Assembly (NCBI GenBank): GCA_021521415.1
Contig: JAIQDT010005499.1
Span: 62,001-126,000, forward strand
Length of the DNA: 64,000 nucleotides
Direction of reading: 5' to 3'
Source: Bidens hawaiensis
Taxonomy: Eukaryota > Streptophyta > Magnoliopsida > Asterales > Asteraceae
Part shown: piece by piece, positions 45,833-58,515 of the stretch
Layout of the letters: each line of letters opens with the position of its first letter
Numbering within the stretch: position 1 is the first letter of the stretch
The notes under the pieces: model-generated
Databases searched by the model: none
What the model was told of the DNA's origin: nothing
Seen by the model: only the letters and a program-made list of their open reading frames with translations
Made by a program: the position numbers and the translations under genes

Positions 45833-46900
45833 TACTATAATAAACGAGTCAAGTTAGTAAGCATTTATTTAACTTAGTCAACGATCTTAAAATTTTGAGG
45901 ACACATACTGAATTTACAAATACATCAGGGACCAAACATGATGAAACAGATTATATGGGTCATTAATGTAAATTAGTATGGATTTAATAAGGGATTTCGG
46001 TCTAAGGGAGAGTATTCTGTCCACATAGATAGATTTCGGTCCAAGATAATGTTCTCTGTCCATAGAATTCGGTCTAGATCGGGGTTTTCTATTCAGTACA
46101 ACCAAGAACAAGAGTTCTCGCTCAACGAAGGAGTTCTCGGTCAACAAGTCAACCGAGAACTCTTGGTTTGACCACGAGTTTTCGGTCAAACTCTTAGGAA
46201 GAAAAAATCCCTTTGAGTTCCAATTAGAAATCTGTGTCATCTTCTCCAAACGGCCAAAATAACCATAGACGACCAAAACCTGCAAGTACCCCTAAAGCAA
46301 TCAAACATAGGTCTTAACCACATCAAAAGTACATCCTAATTAGAATCTATCATATGAACATCAAGCAAGTCTCAATCAAAAACCATTATCATGTCTCAAT
46401 CAAACACCCAATAATCCTAGAATGTTGTCCTTATTGTTCCTTTACTTGTTAATGAACAAAGATCACAAATTAATATGAAGCACAAGAGCAGGTTGATCTT
46501 GATTAGCAAAGTAGGCTAAGGGTTTTCGACTAGAAATATTATTGAGAGAGATGAGATTTGAGAAAAGTAATCTCAATAATGCATATCCAAGGTTTATATA
46601 TTAAAATAAATCTAGACGGGCCGAGAACCTGATGGGCCGAGAACACAGATGAGCCAAACCCAAGTTAAATTGATTAAATCAATTTTTCTTTAAGGAAACA
46701 TGGGCTGAGTAATAAATTTAAAACCGATTTTTTATAGCATCCGTTCCGATGAAAGTGATTATGAAGTTACAATAAAATAAATGAATCAAAACAAAAACAA
46801 ATGGAATAAAATAAAACCAAAAATAATAATCAAAACAAAATGAATCACCTAGTCCTCTTGTAATTAGGCAACCTTTTGGGATCAAATTTCCATTTTGATA
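45833..46900 (-). other. S3 aORF leader with CCGAGAAC motif copies
   Basis: Non-coding. Motif copies CCGAGAAC or its complement GTTCTCGG and variants (TTCGGTC) cluster at 45985-46200 and 46615-46655. One inverted pair GAGTTCTCGGT/ACCGAGAACTC lies at about 46129-46160. The S3 gag leader (54632-54960) has the same motif, paralleling S1, where a different motif fills the same two places. Confidence 0.7.
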
Positions 46901-47795
46901 AAACCGTCGCATTTACGAAAAGATCCGAACATGGAATCATATTGAGTAAGGTAGTTTCACAAAGATTCATGTTCAGTGTTATTATGGCATAGAGAAACAG
47001 GTTGATAGCATGTATAATAGACTTAACATGATTATCATTGCGTCTGTGATACGAGTTAGGTTCAATTTGGCATAAATCTTAGATGACATCACCCATGGAC
47101 CTATGATGTCTCATATATCTTCTCAAGGCGTATTTCGATTTCCCCAGATCACCCTAAATTGAATCCAACCCCCTAGTGCTTGATCAAAAATTTTATAGAT
47201 TGTAAGAAACAAATTAAGCTTTAAGGTTGAACGTTGGACTTACAAGCCATCCGGACTTACATGCCTTTCATTCAGAGTGTTTGGGACTTATTTAAATGCC
47301 ACAACCTTGTAGTTCTAGTTTGACCCTTTAAGCTTTTGAAAAACGAAATTTAACAACTCAATATTATATATATATATACACAAACACACACACATAATTG
47401 TTTTTTTAAACAATACAGGAACAAGGACATAATATTTTTGGAGATCAAGACACTAATGGGCTTGTGTATGACTGGATAATTACTTTTCTGCCTATCAGTC
47501 GGAGTGATGTATGTGGGGACATGCACATTTCTTCAAAATAACTCTCCACGATAAGTTTAGCATATTTAGTTTATATCACTTCAACTTTTACGCATCATGG
47601 AAAGTTACCATGCAAATCATGACTGTTCTAGAGCCTTTTAAGCTTAATAACTTCACTCGTTAGACACACAGAATTAATTTACCTATCATTTTCCAAAGGT
47701 TGAATTGATTTTCATTTTTAAAAAACTTTGAAGCTTCTAAAAAGCTGTTAACTGAATAATCATATCAGTTCCCATATAACTACAAGACAATTTTT
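46901..47795 (-). other. Conserved non-coding block of the S3 pol-aORF spacer
   Basis: The counterpart of 3780-4605 in S1, with matching blocks in the same order. No supported ORF. An (AT)n(AC)n microsatellite interrupts it at 47366-47395. Confidence 0.6.
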
Positions 47796-47799
47796 AAAA

Positions 47800-48100
47800 T
47801 TTAGTCTCCCCGGTCACTATTAGTTCTCAGGTGAATGGTTATCCTGTATGTCCACAGTTGGTTAACAGGACCAAACATATATATAAATATGTGTCCCTCA
47901 AACTTAGAATAACCGACATAATTTTAAGTGAAAGAATTAAAACAAAACATATCACTATCACCCAGATGCTTTCAGTTTTAGGTGAATGACAATCCCGTGG
48001 GTCTACGAGTAGATGACGGGACCAATCATATACGAGTATATGTCCTTCAAACTTGAACAACTGACATAATTTTAAGCGAAAGTAATTTATATAATTTTTT
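47800..48100 (-). repeat. S3 tandem hairpin module directly after pol
   Basis: Two units. Unit b has outer stem TCCCGT/ACGGGA (47993-47998 / 48016-48021), inner stem TCTAC/GTAGA (48002-48006 / 48009-48013), and a second hairpin CATATA-CGAG-TATATG (48027-48042). Unit a has outer stem TCCTGT/ACAGGA (47842-47847 / 47865-47870) and hairpin ACATAT/ATATGT (47875-47892). The geometry equals S1 4793-4821. Confidence 0.75.
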
Positions 48101-48203
48101 TAGGAAAAAAAACACACACAACACTCTTTTTGAATTTTTAAATTTTGTCCCCCTAAATATGTGAATATTTAGAAAATATGTACAAATTTAACCTAAAAAG
48201 GAC

Positions 48204-50035
48204 TCAATCCTCGAAACGAAGCATTTTAAGAAATTCTACAAGCACATTAAATCTGGATGTTCCGACCGGTTTTGTAAATAATTCCGCCACATTATTAATA
48301 GTGTGAACTTGTTCAAGATGAATAAATTTACGGTCGTAACAGTCACGAATAAAATGAGTTTTAATATAGATGTGCTTGGTTTTTAAATGTTGAACAAGAT
48401 TTTTAACAATAACAATAGCAGCATCATTATCAAAAAAGATAGGAATGTCAAGAAATTCAAAACCGTAGTCCAGCAATTGATGTTGCATCCATATAACCTT
48501 TGAGAAGCAAGCTGACGCAATGACATATTCAACCTCGGAAGTAGATGTTGACAACGTCTATTGTTTCTTGGATTTCCATGAAATGAGACGATCGCCCATG
48601 AACTGACACCCAACAGATGTAGATATCTTGTTAATATCATCTCCACCACAATTGCTATCAGCCAAAGCATATAAATCAAAATCTGAGTTTTTGGGATACC
48701 AAAGACCTAGCTTAGGTTGCCCTTTCAGATATCTAAAAATACGTTTAAAATCATTTAAATGAGAGAGTTTAGTGTTAGCCTGGAAACAGGCACATTAACA
48801 GGCATCAAACATGATGTTACGATCATCGATCGATAGTACGTTTGATGATGTTAGTATGTTTGATCTACGGGATTCCTTTCAGGATCAGAGGACAATAGAG
48901 GTCTTTTCGCCATGGGAGTTGTCGCACTCTTGGAGTCTTGAAATTCAAATTTCGCAAGCATATCTTCAACATACTTTCCTTGATGCAAAAAATCCCCGTC
49001 AAACTCCGACGAACCTACAACCCTAGAAACATTTTCATTTCCCCCAGCGAGCTCATTTCAAATATTTTCTTCATCACCTTTTCAAAATCAGAGCACAACT
49101 CAGTACTAGTAGACCTAAAAATAAAGTCATCTACGTAAATTTGAACCATAATCAAATCTTTCCCAACTATATTAAGGAACAAAGTGTGATCAATGGTTCC
49201 TCTCTTGTAACCGTGACCCAGAAGATGAGCAGTCAAGGTTGCATACCACACCCGAGGAGCTTTATGAAGACCATACAGTGTCTTATCTAACTTGTAGACA
49301 TGAGTAGGATTCTTTGAGTCAACAAACCCTTGTTGCTGATCCACATAATTCTCCTCCTTAACTTCGCCATACAGAATGCGGTTTTCACATCCATCTGATA
49401 AACCGTAAAACCCATGAACGAGGCATATGCTAGAAAAATCCGAATGGCTTCAAGTCAAGCTACGGGAGCATACACATTAGTGTAGTCTAAACCCTCAACC
49501 TTAGGAGAACCGCAAATGGAGAGCCGTGCCTTGTTTCGAACAATAACCCCTGTGTCATCTTGCTTGTTTCAGAAAACCCATCTTGTATCCAACGCTTTCT
49601 TTCCCACGGGCAGCTCAACCAATCTCCAAACCTTGAGCTTATCAAACTAATTCAATTCCTCATGCATAGCATCCACCCAGCTTGGTTCTTGAAGTGCCAA
49701 TTCCACTGACTTCGGCTCAATCTGAGAGATGAAACAATAAAACAAGCAACTGTTGATGTGTCCGGTCTGACTTCTGGTGGACACGCCTGTTTTAAGAGGA
49801 CCTATGACATTCTCAATTGGATGATCTCACTGAATACTTGATGGAATTGATTGCTAGGGAACGGAACTGGTGGATGGTATGTTTGATAGATCTTCAAGGA
49901 TTTCTATAAGAGTGTTCTTCATTACGGATGTCGCCGTACTATGTGAGTATGAGGTGCTGGCAATGTATTCATTAGGAATGATATCTGGGAATAAAGTACT
50001 TCCAAAAATTTGATGAATAAGGCTCTCCCCTTAAA
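48204..50035 (-). pseudogene. pol: S3 pol: reverse transcriptase and RNase H (Ty1/copia), broken
   Basis: The RT fingers (about 49350-49850) are recognisable only across several stops and shifts (RNKARL, MDVKTAF). The palm is open at 49015-49344 with IYVDDFIF, so the YVDD box survives. The following thumb region is scrambled (48560-49010). RNase H is open at 48204-48554 (KTKHIYIKTHFIRDC) and ends with a stop at 48204. More degraded than S1. Confidence 0.85.
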
Positions 50036-51611
50036 CTATTGGAGTGTTTTCTGCTTAAGTTGGTGAGGACACAGTTTCGGTAACCTTACTTGTTGATTGT
50101 CTGACAATGGCTGAGTGTTATCAGGTAATTTTGAGGAGTCATCATCCAGAACTAGAGATATATGAGAAACATCAGGTAAATCTTCTTTCTCAGAATGTAA
50201 AACATCAGCACCCGAAAATTCTATATCGATGACTGGAAACACAATGAAGGGTTTGAAAAGTTCATTGTAATCAAACAACCAGTCGGGACCAATACGAGCA
50301 TCGGTCTCATTTTCTTCTAACCAACGTACATCATACGTTTCTACAATCTGCTTGGTTGATCTGTTGTAAACTCTGTAGGAAGTATGACCGGCATACCCAA
50401 CAAAATAACAATCATCAGCTTTGGCCCAAAATTTAGGAGTCGATTCAAGTTTCAGTAGAGTACATAGACAACCAAACGCCCTAAAATGTGCAACTGTGGG
50501 CTTGTGACAATAGACTATCTCATATGGAGTCTTCATTTGTGGCTTGTTAATCAACACACGATTTTGAACATAACATGCCATATTAATAGCCTCTTCCTAG
50601 AAGAATAATGACAGCTAGGAATCAAACAACATGGTTCTTGCTGCCTCAATAAGAGTTATGTTCCTTCGTTCAGCGACACCATTTTCCCGCGATGTCCTAG
50701 CTAAAGTGTATTGTCGAAGTACCCCCTTCTCTGCACAAAAGTAGTTCAATGTAGAATTCTTGAATTCCGTGCCATTGCCGCAACAAATACCCTTCAGCTT
50801 TAAGTTGAGCGGATTCCCCATAAGCACCACAAAGCGTTTGATCAGTTCTATAGTTTCACTTTTATTTGAGAAGAAAAACCCCCAAGTAAAACGTGAGTAA
50901 TCATCAGTAATAATAAGACAATAAAAACTACGAGAAAGACTCAAAACATGAGCTAGACCAAACAAGTCCATATGCAATAACTAAAACTCTGATGAAATGG
51001 TATTAATCAGTGTTGGCTTATGAGATTTGCGATTGTGTTTACCCAAATCACAAGCCACACATTTTTCAATAATCACAAAATCTTTGACAGGTAAACCACG
51101 CACCAAGTTGTTTTTAGCAAGACGATTTAAATTTTTCATCATTGGCTTAACCAAGACAACGATGCCAAAGCATGGGTTTTGTTCTGACACTTATGAAAAT
51201 AAGCAGGTTATTTCATCAGGAACATTTTTGTTCATGTCGATCACATAAGCATTATCTCTTTCTTTGTGATCGAACAAGAATCGAATCATCTGGTATAATA
51301 ATACCAGGTTTTAGAATTAGGCACTCTTTATTAGTAAAATGAGTTGAGAAACCTTTATCACAGATCTGCGAAACACTCAGCAAACTGTGTTTCAACTCAT
51401 AAATAAAATTAATGTTCTCAAATTTTAGAACACCATTACTTACAGTACCATTCTGCGTAATCTTCCCTTTCTCCCCTCCCGTAAAGGAAACATACCCACC
51501 GTTATAAAGTTGAGTGTCGTGTAGCTGGGAAATATCTTCAGTCATGTGCCAGGAACAGCCACTATCAACATACCAAGGTCTGATGATATTCCTCCATTGT
51601 TTTTCCTGCAC
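50036..51611 (-). pseudogene. pol: S3 pol: protease and integrase (Ty1/copia), active site lost
   Basis: The protease WYVDSGCSWHMTED is in 51252-51611. The integrase zinc domain is damaged: CVACDLGKHN is present, the His pair is unclear. The core is at 50615-50977 with IITDDYSRFTW. The second catalytic Asp is replaced: CCGNGTEF where DNGTEF is expected. The Glu in GVAERRN is kept. The C-terminal part and linker to RT are open at 50036-50581 (TPYEIVYCHKP, FVGYAGHTSYRVYN). Stops separate the pieces. Confidence 0.85.
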
Positions 51612-54600
51612 GATGTGTGAGATTAGTTAGCCTTTGGTACCCAGTCCATTGTAACACTGGTGAAACTGATTCATCTAAGGTTGTCACGGGTTGCCATGAC
51701 ATTTCTTTCCTATCATCTAATATAGTATCCAATCTTCTTGTATAATGATACCAGGTTTGTACAAATGGATGACTTGGTCTCTAGTTTGCAAGCGGAAGAC
51801 ACAAATGACTTTGTCTTTCTCACTTGTTTCGGTTTAGAAATCGTGTTCGTTTTTTAGACCAAAGCACCGTTTCTACCACCTTTATGAAACATGTTAGGCT
51901 TGGTCTGATCAGTACTAAACCTACCAGGTTTGTTTCTGTTCCAATCATCGTCAGAGGGATTAACCTGGTGATATCTGAAATCTCATCTATAGGTATTACG
52001 AGGCATATTCCTCTGATAGAATCCATAGTATGGGACATATGGACGGTGTGGACAATTTCTAGCAATATGACCAGGAGTGCCACAATTAAAACAAGTTTGA
52101 GGTTTTATATGGAATTTATTGTGGTCAACTCCCTGTCTGGACCAGTTTTCTTTGCCTGGTGTTTTCTGCTTGACACGTTGTTTGGTTTATCACCCTATTG
52201 TCATTAGAGAATCACTCTTTAACAAACTTAGGCAATGAGTATTTATTAAAGTTTTTTGAGTTTTCAAACTTACTAAAAACCACATTACCAGAATTCAAAG
52301 TTTTAACAGAATCAACCACACAATTGTCTTTGCTCTAAAAGTCAGAGCCCACACAAACAGTCGAAATACCGAAATTCAAAACAGGTAATTTTAAAGAAAC
52401 ATCAGAATTAATGACTTTATTAATTGAAACAAATGAATGATCCTCATCATTCCAATCCTAAATGAATACTTTATCTGCACATGAGGAAAACACATTAGAA
52501 TCGTTCACTCCTAGAGTGGACACAACAATGTTTACTTAGTCAGAAACATCTTTATCATCTTTTGCTGGTTTACCATACTGTATGTCTTTTATTCTTTCCT
52601 CATGTTCTTTGGTAATAGGATGACTAGTGTAGTTGTCATTGTATGGTAGTGGTACGAGACTATATCCTATATCCTCACCTATGTTTTCTTTCCACCATAA
52701 TTGACTTTCAATCATTGAATTGACTACTTTACTAGAACAATCAAATTTTCTAAAATCTAGTTCAGCCCTTTTAAATTTATCAGTTAGATTCAAAATTTCT
52801 AACATAGAGGCTTCTAGTTTGGCTGTTAATTCAACAATTTTCTGTTTGGCATCTAGGTGGTGACAGCATTTTAAATTGAAATCTGATTTGAGTTTAGAAA
52901 GTCCTTATTTTGTGGTTCTATATTATCTTTGAAAGCCCTTTCATTTTTCTTGAGTTTATAATTTTCGGAAATTTTACAACTTCCGTTTCTCTAAGCAAGT
53001 TACTATTATGAGATTTGTATAGATCTACTTTATTAATGCAAGCTTGAGAACATAGTTGAGAACTTACCTCAGATGATCTGGAAGGAGTGAAAGCCATAAA
53101 AGCAAATTGAAGTTCCTTAACTTGTTCCTCAGTAGCATTCTCTTCCTCAACATCTTCAACATGTGCAAAATTAGCAGTCTAATTACTTATGTTGAGAGTA
53201 GCCATCTGATCAGTCCAGGAGAATTGCTGAGCTACGAAACCCCGTTCACCTTCACCCAAACTCGCCCCACTTTCTCCTCTAGCATTTCCGACTGGGACCG
53301 GCGCCCTTTCCATGTTTCCTTCTTTTGTTGGATTGGTGCAATCACAAGCAAAGTGACCCGGCTCGTGACATTTGTAACACCTTAGAGTGTCCTTGTTAAA
53401 AACCACCTTCTGATTATTTGGCACATTCCAATTGTTTCCGCCCGTTCTCTTAGTAAATTTCTTAACACGAAACATTGCCATGGAAATTTGCCAAGAAATA
53501 TCCATTTCTTCTACATTATCAAGATGAATTTGATCAAGCTCAGTAGTTACTACCGGTTGAACCAGATCTCCAGCAGGGAACGTGTTGAAGCAATTCATGA
53601 ACCCCACCATTAAAGCAATGTTTTCTTGGGTTTCCTTTGAGATAGAGGGAATCTGATTGACCCTAACTAGAAGAGACACCAGATGTTTGAGGCTTAACGG
53701 TAGCAGCAAGTGGTTGAGCAGGTTTAGGAAAGAACACTGGAGATGGTTGTGGTTAAGCTTGAGAGAATTAACCCTGAGCGGATTTAAACATTGAAAATTT
53801 GCTTTGAGGTTGGAACTGCTATTGTCCCTGAATAGCTTTGAACATTGAGAAGTTGTCTTGTGAAATGAGTGCATTATTTGAAGCAATACTGTATCCAGCT
53901 GCATTGTAAGAGTTTGCATGGTTTATGGCACGTTGCTTGTCATCCATGTCACAAGCCTTGAAGATTGTCATAACTTCTGTCAGTGTTAGCCTGTTGAGAT
54001 CTTCCGTCTTCTTATTTACTGCCACATTCATATCCCAACTTTGTTGTAAAGAGTTTACCAGCTTATTGTTTGTTTCAACTGCTGTTAGATTGATGTTTGC
54101 ATATCTCATTTCAGTAACAAGAGCTATAAACCTATGCAACTGAGTTTCCAATGACTCTCCCAGAATGTGATTAAACATGTTAAATTTTTGTCGCAACAGG
54201 TCTTAACGACTCCTCCTCATGTCTTCATTATCCTCATATACTTCAATCAAGGCTTCCCATAGTGCCTTAGCATATTGTAGTTCTCTAAATCCTAAGGCAA
54301 TCTTAGGTGAGAGTGAAATAGTCAATGTTGAAAGTGCCTTTTCATCTTCTTCCATTTTCTCAAAATCATCATCATCATACAGTTCAACCGGCTTTACAGC
54401 AACTTCCTCAAAGTTCTCACGTTGGTAGGTGATAGCTTGAGGACCTCTAACAATACTTCTCCAAACTTTGGTATCTTTCATTTTAACGTATTTCTCAAAT
54501 ATGAACTTCCACTCGCTAAATCCATCATGAGACATTAGACGCGGTATGCGAGTAGCAGTTCCCATTATGGAGTCCAGTTCTTGATGAAGTGTAGCATTTG

Positions 54601-54631
54601 ATGACTTATTACCATTAGTTAGTTGGTCCAT
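51612..54631 (-). pseudogene. gag: S3 gag (Sirevirus-type, two zinc knuckles), broken
   Basis: The start MDQLTNGNKS at 54631 is the first Met after the motif-rich leader. The capsid-like region runs through FSEWKFIFEKYVKM, LGFRELQYAKALWEAL and, after a stop near 54200, ILGESLETQLHRF. Zinc knuckle 1 is CYKCHEPGHFACDC (in ORF 53179-53919, after a frameshift near 53650). A degraded coiled-coil region (52536-53100) leads to knuckle 2, CFNCGTPGHIARNC (about 52050-52095). Gag ends at WVPKAN and a TAA, the same place where S1 stops. Confidence 0.85.
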
Positions 54632-55328
54632 TTTAACAATATCAGTATTAGTCCAATATATTGAGTCCGCATAATTTTAAGAGCCCAATTGATCAGGCCC
54701 AAATGTAGTCCAGCCGAGAACCAGAAAGTTTAACCGAGAACAGATGGATTTGACTGAGAACAGATCAAATCAATAGAGAACACTGGTGGACCGCGACACT
54801 TGATGATCGGAAACGCTTAAAAGTCACTGAGAACCAACAGATATATCCGAGAACTCTGTAAAGCGACCGAAAACACACAAATTTGACCGAAAATGATGAA
54901 ACAAAGCCGAGAACCCAGAAAACCCCAAAACCTGTCTAACAAACCTGAGAACAAGTTTGACCAGTTGGTTTTGGTAACAATTATATCCCTAATTCAGTGG
55001 CATTTGAATTATTTCCAAAGATAATTTAATCTTTGACCAAAGAAACCTGTTTCTTCTTCTCCGAAGGGATATTCACCGGAAAAACAAAACAAACCATCAA
55101 AAATACGAGAACAACCAATGAATCAATAAATCTTGAATCATTTGATATCACAACCGAGCCTAAGAATGGATCTTTCAATATGATATATACGATCTTGATG
55201 TTATTGCGGAATATAACACGAGAAGATTCAAGATAAGCAGTTAAGAAGAAGTAATAACAACAAGGATGCTTCAAAACATACGTATATTCAAAGTCTAATG
55301 ATTAAGCACTTGATTACACAAACCCTCG
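54632..55328 (-). promoter_or_regulatory. S3 leader with CCGAGAAC motif array, cut by T
   Basis: About ten copies of CCGAGAAC or near variants (CTGAGAAC, CCGAAAAC) lie between 54710 and 54955, spaced 15-30 bp. Beyond 54960 the sequence is AT-rich with no PBS found before T begins at 55329, so the S3 5' LTR is not visible. The small ORFs at 55026-55274 and 55033-55236 are unsupported. Confidence 0.65.
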
Positions 55329-55987
55329 TGTTAGGGCATGGAATTTATTTTGAGGATCCTTCATCCTTGAATAGTATATGGATCACTTATCCTTGTGATA
55401 TGTTCCAGATTATAGAAGATCAAGGATCCTTGGTGTTATCTGTTTACTAATAACTGTGTTTGAGTGGTGTTGTGTTTTATAGATATAACGGCTCCAAGAC
55501 TTAGTCCACCACCTATTTCTCTACTGGACTTCTAAAGCACGTGGTCAAATGGCACGAAGGAAGTGAGTGGAGAGATGGCGGATTAATAAGAACCATTAGT
55601 TAGTTGTTATTTTCTTTTGTTATATACCGAGATTATGATCAAAGTTAGGTCACATGTTAACATACATTCATTCATAGCTGATACTCGCAAACACTTTGAC
55701 GATAACTCCCTCTAGAAGCTTGTTCACACACTTAGATATTCACGTAATCATTGATCATAAACTCTACCAAATGTAACCCGATTTTGATATTAATAAATTG
55801 GTGATAGATGAGTCGTCATCACCCGAGGTTTTTTTCCTTTGATCTAGTCAAGATCAAGGGTTTTTCCTCGCAACAAATCACGGTGTTCATCTCCATTTTG
55901 TTCATATATCAACTATTCTCATCTTAGCACTAAACCTCACAAAACTAATTTGGTTACAATATCCTTAGCCGATTTTTGACCAAAACA
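55329..55987 (+). repeat. T 5' LTR (659 bp)
   Basis: It starts TGTTAGGGCATGG and ends GACCAAAACA, followed by a gypsy PBS. It includes the palindrome AAGGATCCTT (at about 55427) and variants. The 3' LTR is not in the window. Confidence 0.75.
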
Positions 55988-55990
55988 ATT

Positions 55991-56007
55991 TGGCGCCACC
56001 GTGGGGC
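55991..56007 (+). other. T primer binding site
   Basis: TGGCGCCACCGTGGGGC, three bases inside the LTR. TGGCGCC-type sites are common in Tat/Athila gypsy elements. I do not assign the tRNA. Confidence 0.8.
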
Positions 56008-56072
56008 AATTGGTGCTATAATCTAGAATACACCTTTTCAATATTCAACCTTTCATAACCATATCACCATCA

Positions 56073-58194
56073 ATGGCCTCTCAATCAACCTCTGCTTAAT
56101 CAACCATGCCATCTTCAGTTCCTCTGTAATCAAGAACTTTGCCACCGATGCTTCCTCCAATTACGGGAGCACCAAGGGCTTCTACTGTTGGAAACAAGAC
56201 GAAACTACCAGGCTTCCAGAGCTCGAAAACCACTGCTGCCACTTCGGTGGTTAATACTAACAATGATGTTTCTTCTATATTTTCACAGGTTAAAGTATAC
56301 ATGGAGCAACAAAACAAGACTAACCAATGGATCCTTTGGGAGATAGAAGACCTCAAGAGGACTAAGAGGCCAGCGCGGGATCAGACTCCTTGGTGCCTAG
56401 GATGCTGGATTGCACCACTCCAGGATCCTTGGCTCAGTTCACGCAAGGATCATCTATCCTTCAGCAGGGATCCACGGGTCAACAAACTCAAGGATCCTCG
56501 ATCTTCACTCAGGATCATCCATCCAAGATCCGAGGTCTATGGGTCAGCAGATTCAAGGATCCTCGATCTTTCAGCAAGGATCTTCAATCCTTAATCCAGG
56601 ATCGATGGGTCAGAAGGTTCAAGGATCCTCCATGTTCCAGAGAGCATCATCGATCCTTCAACCAGGGTCCTTTGGGGTGTGTCACCAAGGATCTTACAAT
56701 TCCCAGCCTCAAGGATCCTACTTCCAGGATCAAGGATCCTTAGGAGTTCAACATCAATGGTCCTCCGAGGTCCATGAAGGAGATATAACCTCCATGCAGA
56801 CCATTGCTTCTAGTGGACCAACTCCTGTAGCAGATGCTTCATACCACAACTATTGTTCTGGGATGCCGACATTCACGCAACAAAGAGGTAACGCATATAA
56901 TCCTATATCCTTAGATGCTAATCTTGTTCCTATGCAGGGTGCATATATCAACCAAGATATGGCCAAGGAATTTTAGAAGCTTAAGGATATGATATCCAGC
57001 GTGCTAGGGGTGGTCCAACCGATTCATGAGATTCCAGAAGGGAGCCACAAGTTGTCCAGATTTTCTCCACCTATCTGTGATGCTGAAATCTCAAAGCGAT
57101 TTCAGACCCCCAAAATGAAGACTTATGATGGGACTACTAATCCTGAAAAACATGTTGCTCAATATAGGGAGAGGATGGAGATTAATCCAATTCCTGAAAG
57201 ACTCAAGGAGGCTTTTCTATGCAAAGGTTTCGGATCCACTCTAACAGGATCTGCACTCAAATGGCTGCTAAATCTCCCTCCTTACTCTGTTACTTCATTT
57301 TCTCATTTAGTTAACTTGTTCAAAAGTTAGTTTTCCTGTAGTAGGAAATTTGAGAAGTTAACTAGTGATTTATACCAAGTTATCCAGCCTTATGATGAAT
57401 CCCTTAGGGATTTTGTTACAAGGTTTGGCAGGGAAGCTCTGGAAATCCCTAATCTTGATATGGCTACTGCTATTGAAGCATTCAAGATAGGGCTTCAGAA
57501 GGGCTCCCCCTTTTACGATGATCTTGCGATGACTCCTTGTAGAACTCTAGATGAAGTCAGAAACAGGGCACTACGATTCAGACGGTTAGAAGATGACAAG
57601 AGGATCCAGGATCGATTAGTGGTTCAAAAAAAGCAAGAATCTCCCGACAAGAACAATAACTCGAAGTCCTACTCCAAATTCAACAATCAGAATGTCTGAG
57701 CTATAGAAGAAGGAGATGATGACAATGAAGACTACCCGAGCATCTCAGAATATTGCTTCTCAGTGGCTACTCATGGTTTAATTTATGCCATGAAGGACCT
57801 AGGTGAAAAGGAAAGGTGGCCCCGAAAGAACGAGAAAACAACATCCTTCAAAGACAAGTCCAAATGGTGTGCATTCCATGAGAACATCGGCCATTTGACT
57901 GATGATTGTATTGGCTTAAGGAGGGAAATTGGGTACCTTCTGAGCAAGGGCCACTTTAAGGAGCTCTTGGGAAGGAAAAAGTCCAGGATCCAGGATCCTG
58001 AGGAGCTTCCACAAAAAGCAACTCAGCCCCCACCAGACGCACAAGTAATCAACTTCATTTCCGGTGGCTCAGACATATGTGGAACTTCCTTCTCCGCTGC
58101 TAAGAGGCTCGCTAAGGAGACCAAGTTGGATAACGGGGAACGACAGGTTATATCCACCACTTTGATGACTGACAAAAAGATCTTCTTCGATTAA
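56073..58194 (+). pseudogene. gag: T gag (Tat-lineage Ty3/gypsy)
   Basis: The first Met is at 56073. Two early stops follow, then frame changes near 56390-56520. From 56410 to 60190 essentially one frame is kept and broken only by point stops (56974, 57328, 57697, 58192 within or at the end of gag). The N-terminal part carries 22-residue repeats (SMGQQIQGSSIFQQGSSI type, about 56440-56660), built on the DNA motif CAAGGATCCTC. The gag domain follows: MKTYDGTTNPEKHVAQYRER, GSALKWLLNLPPYSV, DFVTRFGREALEIPNLD. A Tat-type CAFHENIGHLTDDC motif is near 57870-57910. Confidence 0.85.
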
Positions 58195-58233
58195 GAAGAT
58201 AAATCATACATCCCGGATCCACATCATGACGGT

Positions 58234-58515
58234 TTGATTGTTACTTTGCTTATTGCTAACCATTATGTACACATGATCTTAGTCAATGGTGGAAGATCGG
58301 TCAATATCATCCAACACGATGTGCTTCAGAAGATGAATATCCCGGACTCGGAGATTATCCCAAAGACTTCGATGCTAGTTGGATTTAGTGGAGAAACCAA
58401 GAAAACATTGAGGGACATTAATCTCCCGATATACATCGAATGGTTAAATTCTTACCAAAGATTCTGTGTTATTGATAACCTATCTTGTTGCAACGTTATT
58501 TTGGGAAGGCCTTAG
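58234..58515 (+). pseudogene. pol: T protease, active-site Asp lost
   Basis: The retropepsin region starts DGLIVTLLIANHYVHMILV. The active-site block reads VNGGRSVNIIQHDVL, where Tat elements usually have VDGGSS, so the catalytic Asp is now Asn (about 58282). The region ends CNVILGRP, followed by a TAG at 58513-58515. Confidence 0.8.
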
